Source: Stentor coeruleus
Taxonomy: Eukaryota; Ciliophora; Heterotrichea; Heterotrichida; Stentoridae
DNA length: 64,000 nucleotides
NCBI GenBank assembly: GCA_001970955.1
Contig: MPUH01000010.1
Location: 117,839 to 181,838 of the forward strand
Direction of reading: 5' to 3'
The notes under the pieces were generated by a model, which was not told the DNA's origin, made no database searches, and worked only from the letters and a program-made list of their open reading frames with translations. Numbering within the stretch: the first letter of the stretch is position 1; every line of letters starts with the position of its first letter. Shown here in pieces: positions 63,525-64,000 of this stretch. The position numbers were made by a program, and so were the translations under genes.

Positions 63525-63845
63525 ATAGTTTATAAATCATTTTTTATAATGATAATTACTTTTATTTAAATAAATGCGTACTAGGTTTATTGTAAAATAT
63601 TTTATATTAATGTATTTTTTATTAAAGATAAAAATATTAAAGGTATGCTGAAGGCTTTGATGGGTGATAGGGTCACTTTTTTACCTAAGGTATGACCTAT
63701 AGTATTTACCTGTTTACGGAGGCCAGATCTAAGCGTTATAGGTAGAAATCAATCAAGATGATAAATTGTGATGGCCCCTTGTCTGTTTGTAGAGCTTGCA
63801 TTTGGCGAGCGATAAAGTCCTAATTAATACTAATGTATAGTTTAT
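63525..63845. mobile_element. About 300-bp insertion with 9-bp target duplication
   Basis: The flank of paralogue 1 runs from AGATAGTTTATA straight into a T-rich stretch ending AGATGCAA. In paralogue 2 the same flank is split by about 303 bp, bounded by ATAGTTTAT at 63525-63533 and 63837-63845. The insert is richer in GC at 63640-63830 than its surroundings. Its right end (AGCGATAA, TCCTAA, TAATACTAAT at 63808-63834) is nearly the same as the right end of the 41.2-kb element. The comparison with paralogue 1 shows the empty site directly, so this is a real insertion rather than chance. It is probably a 5'-truncated LINE or a SINE. Confidence 0.6.
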
Positions 63846-64000
63846 GTTTTTAGTTATATTGATTTTTTTTTTTAGATGCAAGCATATTAACTTAATTTTA
63901 AAAATTTAGAATTTTGATTTTTAATTTTAGGATAGCATTTCATGAATCAAAAGAAAACATTATTATTAATGTAAAATCATTAGTATACTTAAAGAAAAAA

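Noticed and set aside
63710-63722. A match to the 5' end of U1 snRNA (ATTTACCTG).
   Set aside because: Only nine to ten bases fit. No Sm site or U1-like stem-loops follow, and the site is inside an insertion.
1-64000. tRNA, rRNA, CRISPR array, operon or bacterial-type ribosome-binding sites.
   Set aside because: No T-loop (GTTCGAAT-like) with cloverleaf, no rRNA core words and no spaced repeats were seen; the genes are eukaryotic with introns.

Overview
The window looks like a gene-dense piece of a macronuclear chromosome from a heterotrich ciliate, most like Stentor. The evidence is internal. The DNA is very AT-rich. TAA, TAG and TGA all act as stops. Nine open frames that break mid-domain are repaired by removing an intron of exactly 15 nt (GTA...AG, always A at position 10). 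Many products are ciliary. Fifteen-nt introns with the standard code are established for Stentor. The species is an inference.

Layout: 1-10 kb holds Notchless (cut by the window edge), a C2/coiled-coil protein, a mitochondrial-looking hypothetical, a two-pass membrane protein, a decayed kinase and a VAP-type MSP protein. 10-20 kb holds complex I NDUFA5, an NRF-6-like acyltransferase, NF-YC, axonemal dynein intermediate chain DNAI2, a zinc-knuckle coiled-coil protein and the AAMP/Sqt1 WD40 protein. 21-35 kb holds a very long polycystin-like channel with two pore modules, a divergent kinase, an EF-hand protein, a DHHC palmitoyltransferase, a RING-H2 ligase, a TBC RabGAP and a leucine-rich-repeat protein. 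35-50 kb holds a PKD1-like membrane protein, small acylation-motif proteins, a methyltransferase pseudogene, an ABCG half transporter, a degenerate cyclic-nucleotide-binding protein, a C2H2 protein, a SHIPPO/ODF3 protein, a monoglyceride lipase and a mitotic cyclin. 50-64 kb holds CFAP221, a MED22-like protein, TIM16, the BEACH protein FAN, a LINE relic, two paralogous four-pass membrane proteins and, between them, a HELAH zincin-like protein.

Two kinds of structure cut across the genes. First, ten single N bases are each flanked by a near-identical 25-105 bp direct duplication. These look like unmerged contig overlaps and they split several genes artificially; removing one copy restores each frame. 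Three other gene-breaking duplications have no N and could be assembly, allelic or unexcised-DNA events. Second, nearly every intergenic region switches from C-poor/G-rich on the left to G-poor/C-rich on the right of the + strand, whatever the gene orientations. This is the most interesting unexplained signal here. A small retroposon family sharing a 3' end is also visible at 41.2, 58.0 and 63.8 kb.

The genes are independent eukaryotic units with no operons. By theme they cover ribosome assembly (NLE1, AAMP), cilia (DNAI2, CFAP221, ODF3, perhaps the polycystin), mitochondria (NDUFA5, TIM16), and membrane traffic and lipids (VAP, TBC, DHHC, FAN, MGLL, ABCG).
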